64,000 nucleotides of DNA, from the NCBI RefSeq assembly GCF_011316935.1, contig NZ_WLYS01000007.1:105175-169174 (forward strand), in the 5' to 3' direction. The notes beneath the pieces were generated by a model, which saw only the letters and a program-made list of their open reading frames with translations, was not told the origin of the DNA and ran no database searches. Origin of the DNA: Sphingobacterium chungjuense. Its GTDB lineage: Bacteria; Bacteroidota; Bacteroidia; Sphingobacteriales; Sphingobacteriaceae. The first letter of the stretch is position 1; the number at the start of each line of letters is the position of its first letter. Of the stretch, positions 1 through 7,056 are shown one piece after another. A program made the position numbers and the translations under genes.

Positions 1-729
1 TTGCTGCTGTTCGATATTCTGCTGCAGTATTTCCGCTTGCACATCACGCTGCGCTCGATAATGCGCATAGTTACCAGTATAACTGGTTAACGTGCCTGCT
101 TCCAACTCAATGATCCGCTCCATTTTGTCAAGCATTACGCGATCATGACTAATAATCGCCCAGCAACTGTTGGATCGTTGCACTTCGGTATACAATTGCT
201 CTCGCGCCCATTGATCGAGGTGATTGGTGGGCTCATCGAGCAATACCAAGTCGGGTTCAGAAATCGCTATTCCTGCTAGAAATATTTTAGTTTTCTCTCC
301 GCCACTAAGACGATGCATATGGACATTCATTATTTCTGGCGCCAATTTCCATCGTGCTAATGCTTGTGCGCATTGCTCTTCAATGGTCCAATCATCTTGC
401 AAGACCTCATAATGCTTCTCATCCGCATCACCAGCGAGTATCGCGTGCAACGCGGTGATCTTGTTATCTACGCCTAATGCCTGAGCCACCGTTAGTTGGT
501 CGAATTGTCCGAAATGTTGAGGAACGGTGTACACGCTATTAGCCGTTCGGATAATCTGGCCTTCCTGTGGCCTGATTTCTCCAGCAATTAACCGAAACAA
601 CGTGGACTTGCCGGCGCCATTTTTGCCAACAATACCTATTTTTTGTCGAGCATGTAAGGTAAGATTCGCTGCGGAAAGCAGCATACTGCCATTCGGCAGG
701 ATATAAGTGATATTTTGTAATTCGAGCAT
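1..729 (-). CDS. ABC-F family ATPase (N-terminal part, cut by window edge)
   Basis: The reading frame starts at ATG (complement of 727-729) and is still open at base 1, giving 243 residues. The first ABC domain is complete. Walker A is GKNGAGKST (residues 35-43), the ABC signature is LSGGEKTK (near residue 141), and Walker B with the ABC-F hallmark reads LLDEPTNHLD (near residue 165), followed by an ISHDR switch histidine. No membrane segment is visible. These features place it with soluble ABC-F ATPases, which act on the ribosome as translation factors or antibiotic-protection proteins. The second ATPase domain lies outside the window, so the subtype cannot be decided. It is transcribed leftward, after creD in the same direction but separated by about 220 bases containing a stem-loop. 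Confidence 0.9.
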   Translation of the reverse strand, partial: MLELQNITYILPNGSMLLSAANLTLHARQKIGIVGKNGAGKSTLFRLIAGEIRPQEGQIIRTANSVYTVPQHFGQFDQLTVAQALGVDNKITALHAILAGDADEKHYEVLQDDWTIEEQCAQALARWKLAPEIMNVHMHRLSGGEKTKIFLAGIAISEPDLVLLDEPTNHLDQWAREQLYTEVQRSNSCWAIISHDRVMLDKMERIIELEAGTLTSYTGNYAHYRAQRDVQAEILQQNIEQQQ

Positions 730-903
730 AATTTCTTGTTTACTGGATAAGCAAATGCGACGATAAATCGCGCCTATTAATTCATCAGTATGTAGGCAGA
801 AATTATGAATTACATGGTCTTTCTTTTAGTGGATAAAGTACAAGAGTAGCAAAAATATTTCGAATGAACCAAATTTCATGATAAGAATGGCGTTCTGTAT
901 ACG

Positions 904-946
904 AATATTACCATCAGCCTCCGTGCAGACGACTGATGGTAATATT
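904..946 (-). terminator. Stem-loop after creD, possible terminator
   Basis: A perfect 14-bp inverted repeat (904-917 with 933-946) encloses a 15-nt loop. It lies just beyond the creD stop. No long T-run follows on either strand, so it may be a 3'-end stabilising hairpin rather than a classical intrinsic terminator. Confidence 0.5.
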
Positions 947-952
947 GTAAAA

Positions 953-2470
953 CTATTTGTCCGAATTCAAACCGTTTTTGGCATTTGTATTGTCCAAACT
1001 ATACCAGTTGATACGCGCCGAAAACCGCATCAATACCGCCAGAATAAGGAATACACCGATGGTACCAACGATCAATGAATGATCTTGTAACTGCATTAAG
1101 AAATAAATAAATGCATAGAAGCTGGATAATATTGCGCCAAATCCGAGGGCTATTCCCAATCTCTTGGTCAGTAAATGCACAAACGATGCTATCAATAAAA
1201 CCGTGGCCATCGCGGCGACTAAGTAAGCCAAGTTGAATCCCAAATGCTCACTAACAGCCAATAACAAAGAATAGAATAAAACTACTGCAACACCAATCAA
1301 AACATACTGAATGATATGGATACGCTGCTTTTTGATAATCTCGGTTAGCACTAAGGCCGCAAAAGTCAGAAAAATAACCAAAGCACCATACTTTGCCACC
1401 CGTGTAATTTTTTGATACTCGTTGACTTTACGCAAAAACTGAATCTGAACCAAGTCATTGTCGGTCGCCGGTTCTATGTTCGTGCCTTTGTTGGATGTTT
1501 CAGAAGCGGCATACTCCACAGTCGTAGCTGCGTCGTAATACTCATCGCCGCTGGTATTCATCCCAGAGTAGATATACATACGGTTGCCATTGGAACCTTG
1601 CCATTGCTGTGGAAACTTCCGACTAAAATTGGGAATGCGCCAATTGGCTGCAAATCCTTGATCCGTCACCTCGCGATCTTCGGGCAAAAACCCGCCGTTA
1701 AAACTTGGATCTGCCCAGTCACCCGAAACTTGGATATCGGTCTGATTAGCCAGTGGAAAAAAGTTTAACGACTTCGCCCCTCGCAACTGCAGTTCAATAT
1801 CAAAATTTTGCTTCGTGCCTTCTGCTGAACTTAACGCAAGATCAGCGACCAGATTTTCCGCAAATAGGTTAAAGGAATTATCAGAATTGGTCATCTGAGA
1901 TTTTACCCCATCCCAAGACAATGCTGGGTAAGACAACAGTCCTTTAAAATCGGTTATTCCGACTACTAATTTAGCTTCGGCCCATTGTATAACGCCACCT
2001 TTCGCATCAACTTCCTCCATATTTAGAGAATCGAAAGCTCCTTTCATTTTCAATGTCGTATTGTATACTACGGATTTGTAAATGCCGCGTTTTAGCTCTT
2101 CCGGTTGTACCGAACCATCGATATGCAATTGAGTAGGGAGTAGAAATATCCATTCTCTTTCGGTAGAGAATGTTTGTAGAGGTTTATTATCCTTATCAAA
2201 AACAGTACTTCCCGCTCGGTAATCTAGCGGTATAGCGATGATGGGACCAGATACCACTTGCTCATTCCCCCATTTGGCGACTATATCTTCGGTAACTGCA
2301 TTCTCCCGATATTTGCGCTCGCGAATCAAATCGTCTATCCAATTCAATGGGATTAATAAAAATAAAACCAACACCAAGATCGTGAACATCTTGAAGATCA
2401 TTGAATTAATTAATTGTTTAAAAAAGGAAGGCGTACTCGCCTGAACCGGTTGCTGATGATTTGTTTCCAT
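953..2470 (-). CDS. creD: CreD-family inner membrane protein
   Basis: This 505-residue protein has one N-terminal membrane segment (about residues 25-45), a long extracytoplasmic domain, and a C-terminal block of four to five hydrophobic segments (about residues 355-485). This is the CreD architecture; the E. coli protein is about 450 residues. CreD is an inner membrane protein linked to envelope integrity and to beta-lactam and colicin tolerance, with its biochemical activity unknown. It is the last gene of a leftward set after a six-segment membrane protein and a winged-helix regulator. The ATG at 2470 lies 20 bases downstream of the palindrome at 2490-2506, which points to control by the neighbouring regulator. 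Confidence 0.88.
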   Translation of the reverse strand: METNHQQPVQASTPSFFKQLINSMIFKMFTILVLVLFLLIPLNWIDDLIRERKYRENAVTEDIVAKWGNEQVVSGPIIAIPLDYRAGSTVFDKDNKPLQTFSTEREWIFLLPTQLHIDGSVQPEELKRGIYKSVVYNTTLKMKGAFDSLNMEEVDAKGGVIQWAEAKLVVGITDFKGLLSYPALSWDGVKSQMTNSDNSFNLFAENLVADLALSSAEGTKQNFDIELQLRGAKSLNFFPLANQTDIQVSGDWADPSFNGGFLPEDREVTDQGFAANWRIPNFSRKFPQQWQGSNGNRMYIYSGMNTSGDEYYDAATTVEYAASETSNKGTNIEPATDNDLVQIQFLRKVNEYQKITRVAKYGALVIFLTFAALVLTEIIKKQRIHIIQYVLIGVAVVLFYSLLLAVSEHLGFNLAYLVAAMATVLLIASFVHLLTKRLGIALGFGAILSSFYAFIYFLMQLQDHSLIVGTIGVFLILAVLMRFSARINWYSLDNTNAKNGLNSDK

Positions 2471-2489
2471 TTCAAATTATTTAAAAGTA

Positions 2490-2506
2490 CTTTGTTTTTC
2501 AAAGTT
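2490..2506 (-). promoter_or_regulatory. Operator-like palindrome upstream of creD
   Basis: The sequence is ACTTTG-N5-CAAAGT, a perfect 6-bp inverted repeat with flanking AAAAGT on the left. The same repeat with the same flank recurs at 3445-3461 in front of the first gene of the set. The two copies bracket the regulator gene, so it is the obvious candidate to bind them (inference). Confidence 0.6.
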
Positions 2507-2521
2507 GATGTATAAAAAAAA

Positions 2522-2821
2522 TTATTTTACGTGATTGATTAATTTTTCCAAGGCCGATAAGTGCTTTTCAAAAGCAGATTTGCCCTTCGCCGTTTTTTTA
2601 TAACGGGTATTGGGTTTCCGATCCACAAAAGATTTGTAGACTTCAATGTATTGCTCCTTCTCTAATGCCTTCAGATTGGACGCTAGATTGCCATCAGTCA
2701 CGTCCAGCAAATCTTTAAGCGAACTGAAATCATATTCCTCATTCGCCATGAGCACGCTCATGATTTGCAGACGAACACGGTTCTCAAAAATCTTGTCATA
2801 TAATGATAAATCTAAACTCAC
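2522..2821 (-). CDS. Winged-helix transcriptional regulator (HTH_34 type)
   Basis: This 99-residue protein consists of a single winged-helix domain: an N-terminal helix, a helix-turn-helix (about residues 30-62, including DLLDVTDGNLASNLKALE), a basic wing (RKPNTRYKKTAKG) and a C-terminal dimerisation helix. It belongs to the small MarR/PadR-like regulators that Bacteroidota often place beside creD. Its start overlaps the stop of the upstream membrane protein gene by 4 bp (ATGA), so the two are translationally coupled. The two ACTTTG-N5-CAAAGT palindromes flanking this unit are its probable operators. The ligand or signal is unknown. Confidence 0.85.
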   Translation of the reverse strand: MSLDLSLYDKIFENRVRLQIMSVLMANEEYDFSSLKDLLDVTDGNLASNLKALEKEQYIEVYKSFVDRKPNTRYKKTAKGKSAFEKHLSALEKLINHVK

Positions 2822-3438
2822 TTTTCGTATTTATAGTGAACGATCAAGCCATAAATGATATGCAATACTCCAAATCCTATCGCCCAAAACCAAACTCCAT
2901 AACCAGGAATCGCTAGCGCAAATATACCTAAGATGACTTCCAATATTCCAAGATAACGCACTTCTTTGAATGTATACACACTACCAGAAGTGAGCGCAAG
3001 ACCATAAAATATCAACAACATCGATGCGATCATACTGTACGCCCCCCTGTTGATTAATACAATAGAAACAATCCCGCCTGTCACTAATGGCACGGCAACA
3101 GCAAACAACAGATTTTTACTCGTAATATTCCAAATGGATTGCCGATTGATTTTAGCTTTGCGTTGAGCCATCAGATAACCAGTCAGCAAAGCTGCAAACA
3201 GCACAACAATGGCAGCAATCACCAATTTGTCAATAACCGCCTCATCTGTTACGTAAAAATCGCGGTATCCAAACTGGCTCTTAAAACCATAAACCGTGAT
3301 ATAGCCATACGCCGCCCCAAGTAGCGCGTAGATGCCGACTAATACCCCAGAAAGTCCACTAATGGAGACAAATTTGGATGATTTCTCCATCAGCTTTCGG
3401 ATATTTCCGAGTTCTTCTATCAAATGATTGTCTTTCAT
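2818..3438 (-). CDS. Six-segment integral membrane protein of the creD locus
   Basis: This 206-residue protein has a soluble N-terminal helix (residues 1-22) followed by about six hydrophobic segments (roughly 25-47, 71-90, 109-128, 134-152, 159-175 and 178-198). I do not recognise a functional family. It is the first gene of the leftward unit and overlaps the winged-helix regulator gene by 4 bp, which suggests that the membrane protein and the regulator act together, for example as a signal-sensing or anti-regulator pair (inference). The palindrome at 3445-3461 lies 7 bases upstream of its ATG, where a bound repressor would block transcription or initiation. Confidence 0.75.
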   Translation of the reverse strand: MKDNHLIEELGNIRKLMEKSSKFVSISGLSGVLVGIYALLGAAYGYITVYGFKSQFGYRDFYVTDEAVIDKLVIAAIVVLFAALLTGYLMAQRKAKINRQSIWNITSKNLLFAVAVPLVTGGIVSIVLINRGAYSMIASMLLIFYGLALTSGSVYTFKEVRYLGILEVILGIFALAIPGYGVWFWAIGFGVLHIIYGLIVHYKYEK

Positions 3439-3444
3439 AAAAGT

Positions 3445-3461
3445 ACTTTGATATTCAAAGT
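3445..3461 (-). promoter_or_regulatory. Operator-like palindrome at the head of the creD unit
   Basis: The sequence is ACTTTG-N5-CAAAGT preceded by AAAAGT, matching the palindrome at 2490-2506. It lies immediately upstream of the first start codon of the unit. Confidence 0.6.
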
Positions 3462-3570
3462 AAAATAAAAGATTTTGTATTTTAAAATTTTTGTTCGTTT
3501 TTCCATGTTGTTAATGAATGATTGATTATGGAACATGATGTGAAGATCACATCGGCCAAGTCTTCCAACA

Positions 3571-3595
3571 AAAAAGCTCCCTGAAACAGGGAGCT
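3571..3595 (-). terminator. Terminator of the beta-oxidation operon
   Basis: A 9-bp stem (3575-3583 with 3587-3595) with a 3-nt loop is followed by a T-run in the leftward direction. It lies after the acyl-CoA dehydrogenase gene. Confidence 0.85.
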
Positions 3596-3646
3596 CACCA
3601 TTGGGTATTCTAATTATTAGTGTGTGCTATTTAATGGTATACACAG

Positions 3647-5428
3647 CTAAAAGCTGTATTTATTATCATCGATTAGTTTGCGCGCGATACGTTGACGTGC
3701 TTCTTTGACATTAAATGGTTCGGCTTTTGTAAAACGCTTCAATCCGACTAACATCATGCGCAATTCATCACCTTCTCCGAACGAATTTAAAGCTTCTTTA
3801 CCGGCAACTTGTACTTTGTCTAGCACCGAGTGAAGATATACACGCGCCATGTCCGTTGGTAATGCAGCGGCTTCTTCGCCTTGGGTATGGTATACTTTTT
3901 CGACACGAAGCAACACGGATTCCGCCACATACACATATCCTATAATGTCGGCGATGTTCATCAGAATCTCTTGTTCTTTCGACAGAGACATCATCAGCTT
4001 TTGAACCGCAGCACCCGCCACTAGCAGACCGGCTTTTTTCAAATTAGCAATGATTTTCTTTTCAGCTGCGAATGGCGCCTCGTCTTCTGCTCCAAAATCT
4101 GGAATCGCCATCAATTCATTGGCTACCGCCGTAGCTGGGCCCATCAAATCGATTTCGCCTTTCATGGCACGCTTTAATAGCATGTCGACGACTAAAAGAC
4201 GATTGACTTCGTTTGTCCCTTCAAAAATACGGTTGATCCGTGCATCGCGATAGGCTCTTTCCATTGGCGCATCTGCTGAATAGCCCATACCGCCGTAAAT
4301 TTGCACGCCTTCGTCTACCACGTAATCCAGCATTTCTGAACACCATACTTTGATGATAGCACATTCTATCGCAAATTGTTCTACCGATTTCAATTTTGCT
4401 TTGGCTTCGTCTACACCCTCTGCAATTAATGCATCATACGCATCATCAATATTTTGTCCGGCGCGGTAAGCAGCACTTTCATTGGCGTATAAGCGAGTAG
4501 CCATTTCTGCCAGTTTGTAACGGATTGCACCAAATTTTGAGATAGGCAAATTAAATTGAATTCGTTCATTTGCGTAGCGAACAGAGGCATTGATAACGGA
4601 ACGAGACGATCCGATAGTCGCTGCTCCTAACTTGATACGACCGATATTCAGAATGTTTACCGCGATCTTAAATCCGTTTTCGCGTTCCGAGAGCAAATTC
4701 TCTACCGGCACGGCGCAATCATTAAAAAATACTTGGCGTGTGGAAGAACCTTTGATTCCTAGTTTGTGTTCCTCTGGATTCATGGTGATGCCTCCAAATT
4801 CACGCTCTACGATAAAAGCCGTTAAGTTCTTATCATCGTCAATCTTGGCGAAAACAATGAAGATATCAGCAAAACCACCATTGGTGATCCACATTTTCTG
4901 TCCGTTCAGGATGTAGTGCGTGCCTTCCGGATTTAATTTGGCGGAGGTGCGGCCGGAGTTGGCATCCGAACCAGAGTTGGGTTCAGTAAGACAATAAGCT
5001 GCTTTCCATTCGCCAGTCGTCAGCTTAGGAATATATTTATCTTTTTGTGTATCATTTCCATAGTACAAAATGGGCAATGTACCAATACCAGTGTGCGCAG
5101 AAAGTGCGACAGCAAAGCTGTGACCGCCACCTACTGCATCTGTTACCAGCATAGACGTGTTGAAGTTTTTGCCAAAACCGCCATATTGTTCTGGAATAGA
5201 TACACCAAGCAAACCCAATTCTCCCGCTTTGTCTAGCAATCCTTGCATGATACCTTCTTCTTGCTTATCGATACGATCTAGGTTATTCAAAACCTCCGAA
5301 TCCAAAAAGTCAAGGCAGGTCTGACGTATCATTTTCGCTTCTTCATCGAACTCTTCCGGGATGAAGACATCTTGATAAGATGTTTCGCGGATCACGAATT
5401 CTCCGCCTTTTATTGCTTTATTGCTCAT
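3647..5428 (-). CDS. Acyl-CoA dehydrogenase (long form, about 590 residues)
   Basis: This flavoprotein oxidises acyl-CoA to trans-2-enoyl-CoA, the first step of beta-oxidation. The family signature CLTEPNSGSDANS is near residue 146, and the C-terminal signature region reads QIYGGMGYSADAPMERAYRDAR followed by FEGTNE, which carries the usual catalytic glutamate. The roughly 190-residue extension after the core domain resembles long-chain (ACADVL/ACAD9-like) enzymes, so long-chain substrates are likely. It is the last gene of the operon, about 30 bases after the thiolase gene, and ends in front of a strong terminator. The ATG at 5428 gives the full-length family fit. Confidence 0.93.
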   Translation of the reverse strand: MSNKAIKGGEFVIRETSYQDVFIPEEFDEEAKMIRQTCLDFLDSEVLNNLDRIDKQEEGIMQGLLDKAGELGLLGVSIPEQYGGFGKNFNTSMLVTDAVGGGHSFAVALSAHTGIGTLPILYYGNDTQKDKYIPKLTTGEWKAAYCLTEPNSGSDANSGRTSAKLNPEGTHYILNGQKMWITNGGFADIFIVFAKIDDDKNLTAFIVEREFGGITMNPEEHKLGIKGSSTRQVFFNDCAVPVENLLSERENGFKIAVNILNIGRIKLGAATIGSSRSVINASVRYANERIQFNLPISKFGAIRYKLAEMATRLYANESAAYRAGQNIDDAYDALIAEGVDEAKAKLKSVEQFAIECAIIKVWCSEMLDYVVDEGVQIYGGMGYSADAPMERAYRDARINRIFEGTNEVNRLLVVDMLLKRAMKGEIDLMGPATAVANELMAIPDFGAEDEAPFAAEKKIIANLKKAGLLVAGAAVQKLMMSLSKEQEILMNIADIIGYVYVAESVLLRVEKVYHTQGEEAAALPTDMARVYLHSVLDKVQVAGKEALNSFGEGDELRMMLVGLKRFTKAEPFNVKEARQRIARKLIDDNKYSF

Positions 5429-5458
5429 ATCTCTAATATTTACTTTTGAAACTTAATT

Positions 5459-6631
5459 TTACAGCAGCTCGAAAATTCCGGCAGCTCCCTGTCCTGAACC
5501 CACACACATCGTAACCATACCGTATTTGCCTTGACGGCGTTTTAATTCATGTAGTACTTGCACGGTTAATTTTGCTCCAGTACAACCCAGTGGATGCCCT
5601 AGAGCGATAGCTCCGCCATTGACATTGATCTTGCTTGTATCTAGATCTAGCTCGCGAATGACTGTCAACGATTGCGAAGCAAAAGCCTCGTTGAGTTCGA
5701 TCAAATCAATATCTTCTTTTTTCAAGCCGGCCATTTTCAATGCCTTTGGAATGGCTTCGATCGGACCAATCCCCATAATGCGTGGGGGTACACCCGCCAC
5801 GCCGTAGCTCACTAATCGAGCAATCGGCTCTACATTCAATTCCTTCAGTTTCGCTTCAGAAACTACTAGCACAAATGCAGCGCCATCGGAGGTTTGCGAA
5901 GAATTTCCGGCAGTAACGACGCCATCTGCTGCAAATACGGGTCTTAGTTTGTTCAACACTTCCAAGGAAGTATCTGCACGTGGGCCCTCATCGGTATCTA
6001 CTACGTAATCTCGCGATGCGATTTTATCATCTTTAAAATAATTCTCGGTTACCTTAATCGGCAACACACCGTCTTTTAAGTTTCCATTCTTGATCGCTTC
6101 TACGGCCTTTTTATGCGACTCTAAAGCAAAGATATCTTGGTCTTCACGTGACACTTTGTATTCTTTGGCCACAGCTTCTGCTGTCAATCCCATACCCCAG
6201 TACCAATCTGGATTTTCTTTGGCTACTTTGGGATTTGGTGCCAACTTCCAACCGCCCATGGGCATTCCCGACATGACTTCGACACCGCCAGCAATGATAC
6301 AATCAGCCATTCCTGATTTTATCTTAGCGACTGCCGTTGCGATCGTATCCAAACCCGAAGCACAGTATCTGTTTACTGTTACGCCCGGCACTTTGTCTGT
6401 ATTCAATCCCATCAGGGAAATCATTCGGGCAATGTTGAGCCCTTGCTCGGCTTCGGGTGTTGCATTACCCACGATCACATCGTCTATCTGTTCTACATTC
6501 AAGTTCGGAATGGTAGACACCATGTGTTGGATCACTTCACTAGCCAACTCGTCTGCGCGCATGAAACGAAATACGCCTCTAGGCGCTTTCCCTACTGCTG
6601 TACGATAACCTGCTATAATATATGCTTCCAT
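5459..6631 (-). CDS. Acetyl-CoA acyltransferase (3-ketoacyl-CoA thiolase)
   Basis: This 390-residue type I thiolase carries the acyl-accepting cysteine in VNRYCASGLD (near residue 88), the GHPLGCTGA signature near residue 345, and the C-terminal cysteine in CVGSGQGAAG. Thiolases cleave 3-ketoacyl-CoA to acetyl-CoA plus a shortened acyl-CoA, the last step of the beta-oxidation spiral. The flanking dehydrogenase and hydratase genes in the same operon fix the direction as degradative rather than biosynthetic. The length and both active-site cysteines are normal for the family. The gene lies between an S23-type small gene and the acyl-CoA dehydrogenase gene. Confidence 0.94.
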   Translation of the reverse strand: MEAYIIAGYRTAVGKAPRGVFRFMRADELASEVIQHMVSTIPNLNVEQIDDVIVGNATPEAEQGLNIARMISLMGLNTDKVPGVTVNRYCASGLDTIATAVAKIKSGMADCIIAGGVEVMSGMPMGGWKLAPNPKVAKENPDWYWGMGLTAEAVAKEYKVSREDQDIFALESHKKAVEAIKNGNLKDGVLPIKVTENYFKDDKIASRDYVVDTDEGPRADTSLEVLNKLRPVFAADGVVTAGNSSQTSDGAAFVLVVSEAKLKELNVEPIARLVSYGVAGVPPRIMGIGPIEAIPKALKMAGLKKEDIDLIELNEAFASQSLTVIRELDLDTSKINVNGGAIALGHPLGCTGAKLTVQVLHELKRRQGKYGMVTMCVGSGQGAAGIFELL

Positions 6632-6657
6632 GATTTTTTTGATTTTAGCAGTTAGAT

Positions 6658-7032
6658 ATTAGAATTTAGACCTTAATTTCTGTTGGAATACATAACTGAT
6701 CTTTCGCCGTTCAGCCAGCATGTCGCTCATTCGATTTAATTCCATTTCTGATATATAACCCAAATTTTTTGATATAATTAATTGTGTTTCGACTTCGTAC
6801 ATAGACGCGTGTGCTATGGCCAGAAAGCGTAAAAAATCTTTGTCAGAATTTCGACCAGCTCCTTCCGCAATATTTGATGGAATGGAGACTGCAGCTCTGT
6901 TTATTTGATTAATGAGATTAAATCTTTCGCTTGTAGGGAACTTTTCTGTGAGCCTGTAAAGCTCAGATACGGTATCCATACTTTTTGCCAAAGTTTCCAT
7001 TCTCAATAATGGTGCACAGTCTAAATACTAAT
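6658..7032. repeat. Inverted repeats bracketing the S23-type gene
   Basis: A 14-mer at 6658-6671 (ATTAGAATTTAGAC) and its near-complement at 7019-7032 (GTCTAAATACTAAT) match at 13 of 14 positions as inverted repeats. They enclose the small four-helix-bundle gene; the left copy overlaps its last codons and stop. The flanks are AT-rich and low in complexity. Confidence 0.45.
6659..7000 (-). CDS. Four-helix-bundle protein of the S23 (23S rRNA intervening-sequence) family
   Basis: This 113-residue helical protein has the family core motif INRAAVSIPSNIAEGAGR, followed by FLRFLAIAHASMYEVETQL and a C-terminal helix. The family was first found encoded in insertions within 23S rRNA and is structurally related to the Avd accessory protein of diversity-generating retroelements; the cellular role of stand-alone members is unknown. 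The frame opens with TTG two codons upstream at 7006, but I choose the ATG at 7000. It sits between fadN-like and thiolase genes that normally adjoin, and is bracketed by imperfect inverted repeats, so it looks like a small inserted cassette (inference). Confidence 0.85.
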   Translation of the reverse strand: METLAKSMDTVSELYRLTEKFPTSERFNLINQINRAAVSIPSNIAEGAGRNSDKDFLRFLAIAHASMYEVETQLIISKNLGYISEMELNRMSDMLAERRKISYVFQQKLRSKF

Positions 7033-7056
7033 TACTCAATACTTATAATCTATTTC

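Noticed and set aside
968..984. Another sigma-54-like sequence (TTGGCATT, four bases, TTGTC) on the + strand.
   Set aside because: It lies inside the 3' end of creD, pointing away from any + strand gene; the next one begins at 10144. Most likely coincidence, and it shows that the motif can arise by chance.
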